The notes: generated by a model from the letters alone, not told the origin. A stretch of DNA of 13,610 bases from Desulfobacterales bacterium (GCA_029932495.1 JAOZPY010000029.1:880-14489); one strand, 5' to 3'; numbered from the stretch's first letter, positions 1 to 6,679 are shown. Numbers and translations: made by a program.

Positions 1-655
1 ATTCCAGGGCTTCCACCGGGCGGGCGATCTGTATATCCATGGTACCGCGGACGGCCACGGCTTTGAGATTCTTGGATCCCATCACGCATCCCATCCCGGT
101 CCGGCCGGCGGAATTTTTAATACCGGTCATCACGTTGGCAAACCGCACCAGGTTTTCTCCGGCCGGTCCGATGACGCAGCTTTTAACTTCCTCATCCGCC
201 AGCTCCCGCCGGATGGCCCACTGGGTGTCGGTGACCGACAGGCCCCAGAGATTGCCGGCATCCCGAATCTCGATCTCGCCATTGTGGATATAGATGTAGA
301 CGGGCTTTTTGGCCTTGCCCTTGATAACAAGATGATGAAAGCCGGCCCAGGCCAGTTCAGGGCCGAAAAAACCGCCCATATTTGCGCTGCCCAGCATATT
401 GGTCAATGGTGATTTGGCCATGATGTGCGTTCTGGCTGTGGCCGAAGCACAGGTGGCCGTCAGGATACCGGCACTGATTAAAAGGGTGTTGCCCGGTCCC
501 AGGGGATCGCACCCCTTTTTGGTGTGGTTGTATAGCAGATAGGCATCCAGACCCCGCCCGCCTAAAAATTTTTTTCTGACCTCCAGCGGAATCGGTTTGA
601 TCTGGATGTCACCGGTGGTGAGATTGATATAAGCTATTTTCCTGTTTAATGCCAT
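1..655 (-). CDS. Aldehyde:ferredoxin oxidoreductase (AOR family), N-terminal part, runs off the left edge
   Basis: Tungsten-pterin enzyme family that oxidises aldehydes to acids (or reduces acids) with ferredoxin in the cytoplasm. The first 218 codons are visible. They read as the AOR N-terminal domain: a start with MALNRKIAYINLTTGD, the FLGGRGLDAYLL segment near residues 30-41, the GPGNTLLISAGILT segment near 54-67, then ASATARTHIMAKSPLTNMLG and GFFGPELAWAGF, all typical of the pterin-binding fold of this family. The ATG lies 1 nt after the stop of the zinc-ribbon gene, with GGAG about 10 nt upstream, so the two are almost certainly co-transcribed and probably translationally coupled. The C-terminal domains with the remaining Fe-S cysteines lie outside the window, so the substrate class (short-chain, aromatic or other) cannot be judged. 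The family call is secure; the specific substrate is unknown. Confidence 0.93.
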   Translation of the reverse strand, partial: MALNRKIAYINLTTGDIQIKPIPLEVRKKFLGGRGLDAYLLYNHTKKGCDPLGPGNTLLISAGILTATCASATARTHIMAKSPLTNMLGSANMGGFFGPELAWAGFHHLVIKGKAKKPVYIYIHNGEIEIRDAGNLWGLSVTDTQWAIRRELADEEVKSCVIGPAGENLVRFANVMTGIKNSAGRTGMGCVMGSKNLKAVAVRGTMDIQIARPVEALE

Positions 656-656
656 A

Positions 657-917
657 TCACTGTACTCCCTTCTCTTTTAATTTTGCTTCCGCCAGCTTCC
701 GGTTGACATCCCAGACCGGTCCTCGAATTCGAGGCAGTGTGGGATTGACCCAATAAATGCGGTATTCCATGCCGCATGTCGGACATTTGGCGGTCTTTGC
801 CCCCTTTTCCGGCTGAATTCTTTCCATGCAGCTCGGGTTATGGCATCTGAACTTGCCATAGGTCCGCTTTTTACGCAGGCTTTCAGCCGTTGATTCATCT
901 TTGGTTACGGTCGCCAT
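657..917 (-). CDS. Small zinc-ribbon protein upstream of and coupled to AOR
   Basis: This 86-residue protein has four cysteines arranged as C25-x4-C30 and C45-x2-C48 (CHNPSC and CPTCG), a pattern typical of a zinc ribbon or rubredoxin-like knuckle. Lysine/arginine-rich stretches flank it on both sides and there is no membrane segment. The start has an excellent Shine-Dalgarno sequence (AAAGGAGG, about 6 nt upstream). It is the first gene of the AOR transcription unit and ends 1 nt before the AOR start. I do not recognise a named family. Position suggests an accessory role such as an assembly factor, electron-transfer partner or regulator of the oxidoreductase, but this is inference. Metal binding is inferred only from cysteine spacing. 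Confidence 0.82.
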   Translation of the reverse strand: MATVTKDESTAESLRKKRTYGKFRCHNPSCMERIQPEKGAKTAKCPTCGMEYRIYWVNPTLPRIRGPVWDVNRKLAEAKLKEKGVQ

Positions 918-949
918 GATCGCCTCCTTTGTGTTTTCTTGCTTCGATA

Positions 950-969
950 GAGTTCATTATCATGAACTC
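950..969. promoter_or_regulatory. Palindromic operator, site 1 (probable IclR-family binding site)
   Basis: Perfect inverted repeat with 8-base arms, GAGTTCAT-TATC-ATGAACTC. Its central 16 bases (952-967) are identical to a second site at 4962-4977, and the GTTCAT-N4-ATGAAC pattern recurs at 4834-4849. It lies between the predicted promoter of the zinc-ribbon/AOR unit and its ribosome binding site, so a bound protein would block early transcription. The adjacent IclR-family gene is the natural candidate to bind it. The repeat itself is seen directly; the binder is inferred. Confidence 0.75.
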
Positions 970-983
970 ACTGATCCTGTATA

Positions 984-1013
984 TCTATATCACAACGAAT
1001 ATTTTTTAATCAA
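984..1013 (-). promoter_or_regulatory. Predicted sigma-70 promoter for the zinc-ribbon/AOR unit
   Basis: On the minus strand, TTGATT (1013-1008) and TATAGA (989-984) are 18 bases apart in an AT-rich stretch. Transcription would start near 977, placing operator site 1 at about +8 to +27. The second operon shows nearly the same promoter-to-operator geometry, which supports this otherwise modest match. Alternative -10 hexamers exist nearby. Confidence 0.4.
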
Positions 1014-1079
1014 GAAAAAATATCAATTTTCTTAATTTTATGCTAACATCTGAATTTAATAGATGATTTAAAATAATGG

Positions 1080-1108
1080 TTGACAAACACCGCGCCAGGT
1101 TATATCCT
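1080..1108 (+). promoter_or_regulatory. Predicted sigma-70 promoter for the IclR-family regulator gene
   Basis: A consensus TTGACA (1080-1085) is followed after 17 bases by TATCCT (1103-1108), 4 of 6 to consensus. Transcription would start near 1115, about 29 bases before the chosen start codon. The nearest operator (950-969) is more than 100 bases upstream, so direct autorepression at this promoter is not obvious. Confidence 0.5.
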
Positions 1109-1143
1109 GCAAAAAAGTTTATTATAGCGAACAACAGGTGAGC

Positions 1144-1917
1144 ATGAAAAAATATAGCGCCCCTTCGGTGAAAAAGGCCTTTGCCATTCTCAGTGCCATT
1201 TCAGCATCCAGAAACGGCATGGGAGTGAGCGACCTGGCAAAGAAACTCAAAATGGCCAAAAGCACGGTCCATGGCATGACTTCGGCCCTGGAAGAGCTGG
1301 GCGCCGTTATGCGAGACCCGCTGACCAAAAAATACAAGCTGGGTTTCACGCTGCTGGAAATCGGCCGATCAGCCTATTCCCGGATTGATCTGGAAACTGC
1401 GGCCCGGCCGGTCACCGAAAGATTGATGGAAAAAACCCGGACATCGGTTTTTATCGGCATCCTAAACTGGGACCAGGTAACCATCCTGGACATCGTGGAA
1501 TCGAGACAGGATCTTCATATCACCGCCCCGGTGGGTTCAACCGTCCCGTTGCTTGCCGGAGCGGTGGGCAAGGTCTTTCTGGCTTCCATGCCGGAAGAAC
1601 AGGCGGCCAAGATTGTCAAATCAAAGGGGCTGCCCCGGTTTACGGACAATTCCATAGTCGATGGGGACTCATATTTTAATGAATTGGCGCATGTGCGGCA
1701 GCACGGTTACGCTGTGGATAACGAGGAATATATTATCGGCGTTCGGGCCGTCGCTTCACCGCTGACGGATTTGGGCCAACTGCAATCCGCCATCTGGGCC
1801 GTTGGGTTTAAAGCCAACCTGGATGAAAAAAAGATGCAGACCCTTATTGAAGAAACCCTCCAGGCAGCCCGGAGCATCAGCCGGCGGATCCAGCAGCAGT
1901 TGCTGGGCAAGCATTAA
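1144..1917 (+). CDS. IclR-family transcriptional regulator
   Basis: This DNA-binding regulator is about 257 residues, the usual IclR-family length. The N-terminal winged helix-turn-helix spans roughly residues 5-65, with the recognition-helix region VSDLAKKLKMAKSTVHGMTS at 28-47 followed by the wing (KYKLG). The rest is the effector-binding domain, including IGVRAVASPLTD, typical of the family. The start is ambiguous. A GTG at 1138 is in frame two codons earlier, while the ATG at 1144 has an AGGTG only 3 nt upstream. I chose the ATG because the conserved N-terminus begins there. The gene is divergent from the zinc-ribbon/AOR unit and convergent with the EutA-like gene, only 2 bp apart. Two of its neighbouring transcription units carry the same palindrome, so it probably controls both. 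The effector is unknown. Confidence 0.92.
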   Translation: MKKYSAPSVKKAFAILSAISASRNGMGVSDLAKKLKMAKSTVHGMTSALEELGAVMRDPLTKKYKLGFTLLEIGRSAYSRIDLETAARPVTERLMEKTRTSVFIGILNWDQVTILDIVESRQDLHITAPVGSTVPLLAGAVGKVFLASMPEEQAAKIVKSKGLPRFTDNSIVDGDSYFNELAHVRQHGYAVDNEEYIIGVRAVASPLTDLGQLQSAIWAVGFKANLDEKKMQTLIEETLQAARSISRRIQQQLLGKH

Positions 1918-1919
1918 GG

Positions 1920-3359
1920 TTAAGCATCCATCCCCCCATGGAAAACAAGGGACTTGACCGTCACCGGGTACACCTGCCCGGCCACCAGGGGCTGCCCGAT
2001 ATCAATCCAATCGCCTTCCTTTAGCTTCAGCTCGTCAATGGAAAGCAGGTTTGTTTTCAACTGTGTTTCACGGCGAATAACATTTCCCACGCTGCAGGCA
2101 ATATCTTTTTCAAAAACCAGGATGAGCGGCAGTTTGTTTTTAATGGTGTTGGGAAGCGCCTGCTCAATGGATTTGGCGAACAATTCCAGCTGGGGATAAA
2201 AAACCTTGACCGGATCGTTGAAGTACAGCGCAACGACCTCCTGCCCCTCATCGATATCAAAGCGCCGGAAGGCGGCCTTTACCTGCGCAATCACATGTTC
2301 AGGGCTCAACCTGGAATGCTCGACATCTACACGTATGACGGGAACATTTCTGATCGGAAAGGATATCGTGTTATCGCTGAAACCCGAAGATCCGGAAATT
2401 GATAACGAATAGGCGCCGGCGCCAATAACGGTCGCTCTGATTTTATTCGGCACTTCGATGACAGGCGCGGCTAATTCAGGTGTCATCAATTTAATTTTAT
2501 CGGCCAGGATATGCCCGATATCGTCAAAATTGTTCACCCCTCCGTACATCAGTTCAGCAACACCGCCTGAAAATGCATATTCATCAATGTGGCTGGGAAA
2601 ATCCAGGTCAGCCGTCAGCATGAGCTTGCGGGCTAAAGTCGATGTTGCCGGGCCGGTCATGACTTCAAATAATACTTCGGCGAATTTTGCGGCAACACGT
2701 TCAGTATCACGCCTGGAAATTCGCCCCCCGATTTTACGGTTCAAACCAAGATCTTGCATCACCATGGCCGCCGGCTCGTCGATCCGCCATATTTTACCTT
2801 TAGAATCAATGCCCAGCGATCGGCCTCCCACAGCAATACAGCTGGTCGACAGGATATGCCCATTACTTGAAATGGCAAGGTTGGAGGTCCCGCCGCCGAC
2901 ATCACACGATAGTATGGTTTTCCTGCCATTTTTTGAACGCGCGGCCGCCCCTGACCCCATGGCGGCGAGCAGACTTTCGAAATTGGGTCCGGCCGTGGCC
3001 GCCACAAATTTACCGGCGTCACTGGACAGCGCCTCAGCGATCTGCCTGGCATTTTTTTTGCGGGCGGACTCCCCCGTAACAATCACCGCCCCCGTCTTGA
3101 TATCAGCCGGATCAATGCCGGCACGCTTGTATTCTTTCTTGAAAAAGCCGGTCAGCCGGATGATATCAATGGTTTTGTCATCCAGCAAGGGGGTGTTGAT
3201 AATTCTGCCTTCATAGATAATGTCTCTTTGGCGAATGTTGAAACGCCTGGAAATCGAACGCGGATCTCTTCTGAGAACCAGATTGGAAAAAACCAGGTGG
3301 CTGGTTGAGCTGCCGACATCCACACCCACGGAAAGTATTTCTATTTCATTTATTTCCAT
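1920..3359 (-). CDS. EutA-like ASKHA-fold ATPase (reactivase family)
   Basis: This 479-residue protein resembles EutA, the ATP-dependent reactivating factor of adenosylcobalamin-dependent ethanolamine ammonia-lyase. Visible ASKHA landmarks are the phosphate-1 loop GVDVGSSTS (12-20), the phosphate-2 loop DVGGGTSN (153-160) and the adenosine-type motif FSGGVAE (263-269). The segments GAVIVTGESARKKNAR and ATAGPNFES match the EutA pattern. Length is as expected for EutA. It starts at ATG 3359, overlapping the end of the MetV-like gene by 14 bases; a GTG at 3362 is an alternative. It is the last gene of a four-gene operon and converges on the regulator with a 2 bp gap. No ethanolamine ammonia-lyase (EutBC) or microcompartment gene is in the window, so its client is probably another enzyme, perhaps a corrinoid protein. 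Family call good; role inferred. Confidence 0.85.
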   Translation of the reverse strand: MEINEIEILSVGVDVGSSTSHLVFSNLVLRRDPRSISRRFNIRQRDIIYEGRIINTPLLDDKTIDIIRLTGFFKKEYKRAGIDPADIKTGAVIVTGESARKKNARQIAEALSSDAGKFVAATAGPNFESLLAAMGSGAAARSKNGRKTILSCDVGGGTSNLAISSNGHILSTSCIAVGGRSLGIDSKGKIWRIDEPAAMVMQDLGLNRKIGGRISRRDTERVAAKFAEVLFEVMTGPATSTLARKLMLTADLDFPSHIDEYAFSGGVAELMYGGVNNFDDIGHILADKIKLMTPELAAPVIEVPNKIRATVIGAGAYSLSISGSSGFSDNTISFPIRNVPVIRVDVEHSRLSPEHVIAQVKAAFRRFDIDEGQEVVALYFNDPVKVFYPQLELFAKSIEQALPNTIKNKLPLILVFEKDIACSVGNVIRRETQLKTNLLSIDELKLKEGDWIDIGQPLVAGQVYPVTVKSLVFHGGMDA

Positions 3360-4023
3360 CACCCAAACCGATTCTTACCCGCTTGCGCGGGCCTGATGAT
3401 CCAGCGGGCCGCCAATCCTTGGACACCCACAGCTGTTTTATCAAATGCAATTTATTCTGTCTTTTGAGTCGGTAATAAATCAGCGACCAGGCACAGGGAG
3501 TTTCCGGATCAACTTCACAACTGCCGTTCTGGGACCCCCCGCAAGGGCCGTTAAAAAGGCTCTTAGAGCAACGGGCCACCGGGCAAATCCCGCCGGTAAA
3601 GGCCAGCACACAATCACCGCAACCCTGACACATCTCCGTCCAGTTGCCGGGTTTGGCGGAAGCTCCAAGAAATGTGGTGTTAAGGCCGGGAATCACCGGC
3701 AGCGGGTCATAGGCATCGGCCACGGTTTGCACCCCGGCGCCGCAGGCCAGTGACAGGATGGCATCGGTCCCCTCCGGAATTTTCTGATATTCGGCCACAA
3801 GGTCCTGCTCACACTGCCGGAGGATGGCACCTACCTCAAATTTAGGTGGGGAGCCCTCATAATGCCTGATCTGCGAAAGTTCATGACACAACTGGTGGGC
3901 TTCTTTTTCACCGCCCGACAGGCAAACGGTAACACAGCTGCCGCAGCCGAGAATCAATACCTGCTTATATTCTTTAATCGTGGCAACAATTTCGGGCAGC
4001 GGTTTTAAATCTCCGACAATCAT
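3346..4023 (-). CDS. MetV-like protein (methylenetetrahydrofolate reductase C-terminal domain family)
   Basis: This 225-residue cysteine-rich protein resembles MetV, the iron-sulfur/zinc partner of MetF in acetogens and related anaerobes. It has GCGSCVTVC near 26-34, then CQGCGDC (132-138), CPVARC (147-152), LFNGPCGGSQNGSCEV (156-171) and CAWSLIYYRL (177-186). The last two are characteristic of this domain. The clustered cysteines would hold Fe-S and possibly zinc. The start chosen is ATG 4023, because ATG and the TGA of the upstream ferredoxin overlap as ATGA and a GGGGGG run precedes it; the frame extends upstream to 4071 within the ferredoxin gene. No MetF lies in the window. In acetogens MetV pairs with MetF; here it sits with a ferredoxin and a EutA-like ATPase, so it may serve a corrinoid or redox function other than folate reduction. 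Confidence 0.82.
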   Translation of the reverse strand: MIVGDLKPLPEIVATIKEYKQVLILGCGSCVTVCLSGGEKEAHQLCHELSQIRHYEGSPPKFEVGAILRQCEQDLVAEYQKIPEGTDAILSLACGAGVQTVADAYDPLPVIPGLNTTFLGASAKPGNWTEMCQGCGDCVLAFTGGICPVARCSKSLFNGPCGGSQNGSCEVDPETPCAWSLIYYRLKRQNKLHLIKQLWVSKDWRPAGSSGPRKRVRIGLGDGNK

Positions 4024-4424
4024 TTTCCCCCCACATTTATCCGGGTTTTGCCAGGCCTTGAAAGCGGCCACTTCGAAGCGGCCTGCCGTTGCCGGTGTTG
4101 CGGACAGAGTGGCTCACCGGCCATATTCATCCCCGCGAACACTTTTTGCTGGTAGGCGATCGAATAAAGCGGCCGGCCGCAGACCCGGCATCGGACCAGG
4201 TCCATGGTCACCACATCATCCCACTGGCCGACCAATAAATGCTCAAACTCAATGGCATCCTGGGGACAGATCCGCCAGCATTGACCACATCGCGCGCATT
4301 TGGTCATGTTGTGTTGCAGTGTGCGTTGATCGCCATGGTCAATATAGCTCAAAGCCGATGCAGGACAATTTTCCACACAGGATAAACATCCGTTGCAGTT
4401 TTCATTTACCCGAAAATAGGACAT
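4020..4424 (-). CDS. Two-[4Fe-4S] ferredoxin with C-terminal Cys motif
   Basis: This 134-residue iron-sulfur protein has two classical cluster motifs, C10-C13-C16-C20 (CNGCLSCVENCP) and C43-C46-C49-C53 (CARCGQCWRICP), each predicted to bind [4Fe-4S]. A third cysteine group, C79-x2-C82 (CRVCG) with C107-P-Q-H110, could bind zinc or another metal. The ATG at 4424 was chosen because GGAGAG lies 6 nt upstream; the frame also has an ATG at 4439 without a good ribosome binding site. It probably carries electrons to or from the MetV-like protein or the oxidoreductase. It overlaps the next gene by ATGA, indicating translational coupling, and follows the MoaD-like gene after 38 nt. Confidence 0.88.
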   Translation of the reverse strand: MSYFRVNENCNGCLSCVENCPASALSYIDHGDQRTLQHNMTKCARCGQCWRICPQDAIEFEHLLVGQWDDVVTMDLVRCRVCGRPLYSIAYQQKVFAGMNMAGEPLCPQHRQRQAASKWPLSRPGKTRINVGGK

Positions 4425-4462
4425 CCAACTCTCCACCATGATCTAAAGATAGAAGGTAGCTT

Positions 4463-4750
4463 TTAGCCGCCTCCAACCAATAGCATGAATTTAACCACAT
4501 CCCCGTCTTTGAGGACTCGCTGCGAATACTCGCTTCTGGGCAAAAACCCCTCATCATTGATCATGACCTGGATCGCCATATCCAGTTGCCCTTGTCGATC
4601 CAGCAAAACATGGCCCGCCGAGCGGCCATGGCGGACCACTATATGCGCAACAAGATCTGCCACCGTGCCTTCGGCCAGTTCCAGTTGCGTTGTCCTGCCA
4701 ATTAATTTAGACAGGCTCGGCAGCCCAATGGATTCTATCTGAATTTTCAA
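4463..4750 (-). CDS. MoaD/ThiS-family sulfur carrier protein
   Basis: This 95-residue beta-grasp protein ends in VGGG, consistent with the C-terminal diglycine that MoaD/ThiS carriers use as an adenylated and then thiocarboxylated tail. The core reads LELAEGTVADLV in the middle and KDGDVVKFMLLVGGG at the end, the usual layout of the fold. The start codon is TTG at 4750: a perfect GGAGG lies 6 nt upstream, and the homologous region begins there (MKIQIES). The same frame could open at a TTG at 4780, which lacks a ribosome binding site. It is the first gene of the operon. MoaD proteins supply dithiolene sulfur for molybdopterin and tungstopterin, so a link with the co-regulated AOR tungstoenzyme is plausible. 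Delivery of sulfur to another acceptor cannot be excluded. Confidence 0.85.
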   Translation of the reverse strand: MKIQIESIGLPSLSKLIGRTTQLELAEGTVADLVAHIVVRHGRSAGHVLLDRQGQLDMAIQVMINDEGFLPRSEYSQRVLKDGDVVKFMLLVGGG

Positions 4751-4756
4751 TGAGTA

Positions 4757-4761
4757 CCTCC
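4757..4761 (-). promoter_or_regulatory. Ribosome binding site deciding a TTG start
   Basis: GGAGG on the minus strand, six bases before TTG 4750-4748. It fixes the MoaD-like start at an uncommon initiator codon and removes ten residues from the longest reading of the frame. Confidence 0.7.
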
Positions 4762-4832
4762 AGGGCCGGTAACCTGCCAAGTTTTTTCAACAAATTAAAA
4801 GCCGCCTGGATTGAAATAATTTTCATCGTTAT

Positions 4833-4850
4833 TGTTCATTTAGATGAACA
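4833..4850. promoter_or_regulatory. Palindromic operator, site 2 (proximal site of the MoaD-ferredoxin-MetV-EutA operon)
   Basis: Perfect inverted repeat TGTTCAT-TTAG-ATGAACA with 7-base arms and the same GTTCAT-N4-ATGAAC core as sites 1 and 3. It falls just downstream of the predicted promoter, at about +7 to +24, where a repressor would block early elongation. Binding by the neighbouring IclR-family protein is inferred. Confidence 0.75.
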
Positions 4851-4863
4851 TCATTAAGCCATA

Positions 4864-4891
4864 ACTTTACCATTAAAACATTTTTTGTCAA
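4864..4891 (-). promoter_or_regulatory. Predicted sigma-70 promoter of the MoaD-ferredoxin-MetV-EutA operon
   Basis: Minus-strand TTGACA (4891-4886, full consensus) is followed after 16 bases by TAAAGT (4869-4864, 4 of 6). The start of transcription would be near 4857, giving a leader of about 107 bases before the TTG start codon. The gap from the -10 element to the operator core is 14 bases, against 16 bases at the AOR unit. Confidence 0.5.
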
Positions 4892-4961
4892 GCCAATTCA
4901 ATTAACATGCATAGTTAATAGTTCATTCTCTAATATATTTCAAAACCAGCACCGGACAGTC

Positions 4962-4977
4962 GTTCATTATCATGAAC
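4962..4977. promoter_or_regulatory. Palindromic operator, site 3 (distal site)
   Basis: GTTCAT-TATC-ATGAAC, a 16-base palindrome identical base for base to the core of site 1 at 952-967. Its centre is 128 bp from the centre of site 2, upstream of the operon promoter. A GTTCAT half-site lies between them at 4921-4926. The intergenic stretch 4751-5060 holds sites 2 and 3, the promoter and the leader; nothing else was recognised in it. Confidence 0.72.
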
Positions 4978-5060
4978 TTCAGCCGGCTAAATCCACCCTT
5001 AAGCGTCCAAACAATACACCGGTCCCCGGGCCGTTTTCAACACAGGTAATTTAAAAACGC

Positions 5061-6491
5061 TCACTCCACCGCCCGGCCCAGTTTCGTCGGTCCGGGTTTG
5101 GCAACCGGTACCCGTTGCTCGATCACCCGCATGGCTTTCCACTTGCCGCCGTGAAAACGAAGAAAAAAAATCACCCCCAGCAGGGTCACATAGGCGGTGG
5201 CAAACACCCAGGCCACCAGCAGGCCGGATTCGAAAACCACCACGGCAAGGTAAACCGGAACGATCAGGACAAACACAGATAGCGCCACCGTTACCGACAT
5301 CACGTAACGGGTATCGCCGGCACCCTTGATGGCCGAGCAAAAGATGATGTTCATGGTGTCAAATATGGAATATACAGCCACAAAACGCAGCAAAACGACA
5401 CTGTAGCGATAAATCTCCCCAAAGCCCTGCGGGTCTGCCTGCAGGGCGAAGGGGGCCACGAACACATCGGGCACCAGCACATAGGCCGCCGCGATACTGA
5501 CCATGTAAGCAAAGGTCATGTGAAAGCCCGAATAAGCCGCCGACTGAGCCAGGTCTGGTTTGTCCGCCCCCAGATACTGGCCCACGAGCACCGATATGGC
5601 GATGCCACATCCGATCATGGGCATAAATGCCAGGGTATTAATATTGAAAGCGATATTGGTGGCCGCCAGGCTGGCAGTCCCCAGACGTCCCACCACCAGG
5701 ACAAATCCCGTAAAACCGGCCATTTCCAGGAAAAACTGCACGCCGGAAGGAAACCCGAAACGCAGCAGGCGTAACAGAAGATCTTTTTGCAGGCGCCATC
5801 CCCGAAGGGTGTGGTAGGTGTTGTCAATTTTTTTACTGCTCAGCAGGGCGAAAAAAACCAGCACGGAAAAACCGCCGGCGGCCACCGTGGCAATGGCCGC
5901 CCCCCGGATGCCCATGACGGGAAAACCCCAGTGCCCGAAAATCAGCGCATAGTCCAGGACCAGATTGACCACCGTGGTGAATACATTGACCCACATCACG
6001 GGCCAGGTCTTACCCCGGCCGCTGAAAAACCCGGAAAGGGCATAAGAGGCGATATAGGCGCCGCCGCCCAGGCAGAGAATCTCGAAATAGGTCACCTCGT
6101 TTTGCTGCACCAGCGGGCTATGCCCCACCAGCTTGAAAACAGGTCCAGCAAATGGAATGGCTCCCAGCAGCACCAATCCACCCAGCAGGGAGATATAAAC
6201 GCCCTGCCAGAGGGCTGGACCAATGCGATGACAGCGCCCGGCACCGTAATATTGGGCCACAAACGTCGTTGCGTAGCCGGCTGTGCCCATGAAGATGCTG
6301 ACCAGTGAAAAATAGAGCATCCCCGCCGGCATGGCTGCTGCAATGGCCTCCGGGGAATACCAGCTCAGAAACATGCGGTCCACGAAGTGCTGCACTGACC
6401 AGGTTGCCGTACTCAAAACCAATGGTATCGCCACCACCAGAACTTCCCGGTATCCCCCTGCCCTGCGCCATCGCCATTTCAAATACTGCAT
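5061..6491 (-). CDS. MATE-family multidrug/organic cation exporter
   Basis: A 476-residue integral membrane protein rich in long hydrophobic stretches, consistent with the 12 transmembrane helices of the MATE family. Family-like segments include LSTATWSVQHFVDRMFLSWY near the N-terminus, FVAQYYGAGR, ALSGFFSGRGKT and FCSAIKGAGDTRYV. MATE proteins export drugs or metabolites in exchange for sodium or protons. The closest subfamily by eye is the prokaryotic NorM/DinF-like group, and the substrate is unknown. I start at ATG 6491, which has GGGA about 7 nt upstream; a GTG at 6521 would add ten residues but has a weaker site. It is divergent from the M24 peptidase. Its end lies just beyond distal operator site 3, but read-through into the neighbouring operon is not evident. 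Confidence 0.93.
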   Translation of the reverse strand: MQYLKWRWRRAGGYREVLVVAIPLVLSTATWSVQHFVDRMFLSWYSPEAIAAAMPAGMLYFSLVSIFMGTAGYATTFVAQYYGAGRCHRIGPALWQGVYISLLGGLVLLGAIPFAGPVFKLVGHSPLVQQNEVTYFEILCLGGGAYIASYALSGFFSGRGKTWPVMWVNVFTTVVNLVLDYALIFGHWGFPVMGIRGAAIATVAAGGFSVLVFFALLSSKKIDNTYHTLRGWRLQKDLLLRLLRFGFPSGVQFFLEMAGFTGFVLVVGRLGTASLAATNIAFNINTLAFMPMIGCGIAISVLVGQYLGADKPDLAQSAAYSGFHMTFAYMVSIAAAYVLVPDVFVAPFALQADPQGFGEIYRYSVVLLRFVAVYSIFDTMNIIFCSAIKGAGDTRYVMSVTVALSVFVLIVPVYLAVVVFESGLLVAWVFATAYVTLLGVIFFLRFHGGKWKAMRVIEQRVPVAKPGPTKLGRAVE

Positions 6492-6596
6492 TCGTGTTCC
6501 CGTCTTATTTAAAAAAATCACCGCTAAAGCACGTCGACCGCTTCTATCACTTTCATTAAAAATTAGAAAGACTGAAATTTTGCTGCAAATTAGTGC

Positions 6597-6625
6597 TGGA
6601 CAATTTTTTTTCCTGATAGTATAGC
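6597..6625 (+). promoter_or_regulatory. Predicted promoter of the M24 peptidase gene
   Basis: TGGACA (6597-6602) and TATAGC (6620-6625) are 17 bases apart. Transcription would start near 6632, after the GTG at 6629, which argues for the later ATG at 6680 as the real start codon. Confidence 0.4.
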
Positions 6626-6679
6626 AAGGTGCCTATTCACTTGAAATTAAAAGCAAACCAAGTCACAACAATTGCCAGC

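Noticed and set aside
2458..3216. Open frame of 252 codons on the plus strand
   Set aside because: It lies entirely opposite the EutA-like gene, has no recognisable motif or ribosome binding site, and the minus-strand reading shows clear ATPase motifs.
4751..4860. Possible cobalamin or other riboswitch in the leader of the MoaD-ferredoxin-MetV-EutA operon
   Set aside because: Considered because of the EutA and MetV content, but the leader is about 107 bases, and I could not find a B12 box or comparable conserved core.
4921..4930. GTTCATTCTC as a full fourth operator
   Set aside because: The right half (ATGAAC) is missing, so it is only a half-site and not counted as an operator.
5020..5037. 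GC-rich hairpin CGGTCC/GGGCCG followed by TTTT
   Set aside because: It is oriented for the plus strand, where no gene ends, and its loop is only two bases. In the minus direction there is no T run for the MATE gene.
5787..6308. Open frame of 173 codons on the plus strand
   Set aside because: It is antisense to the MATE exporter, has a composition poor in hydrophobic cores, and no family features.
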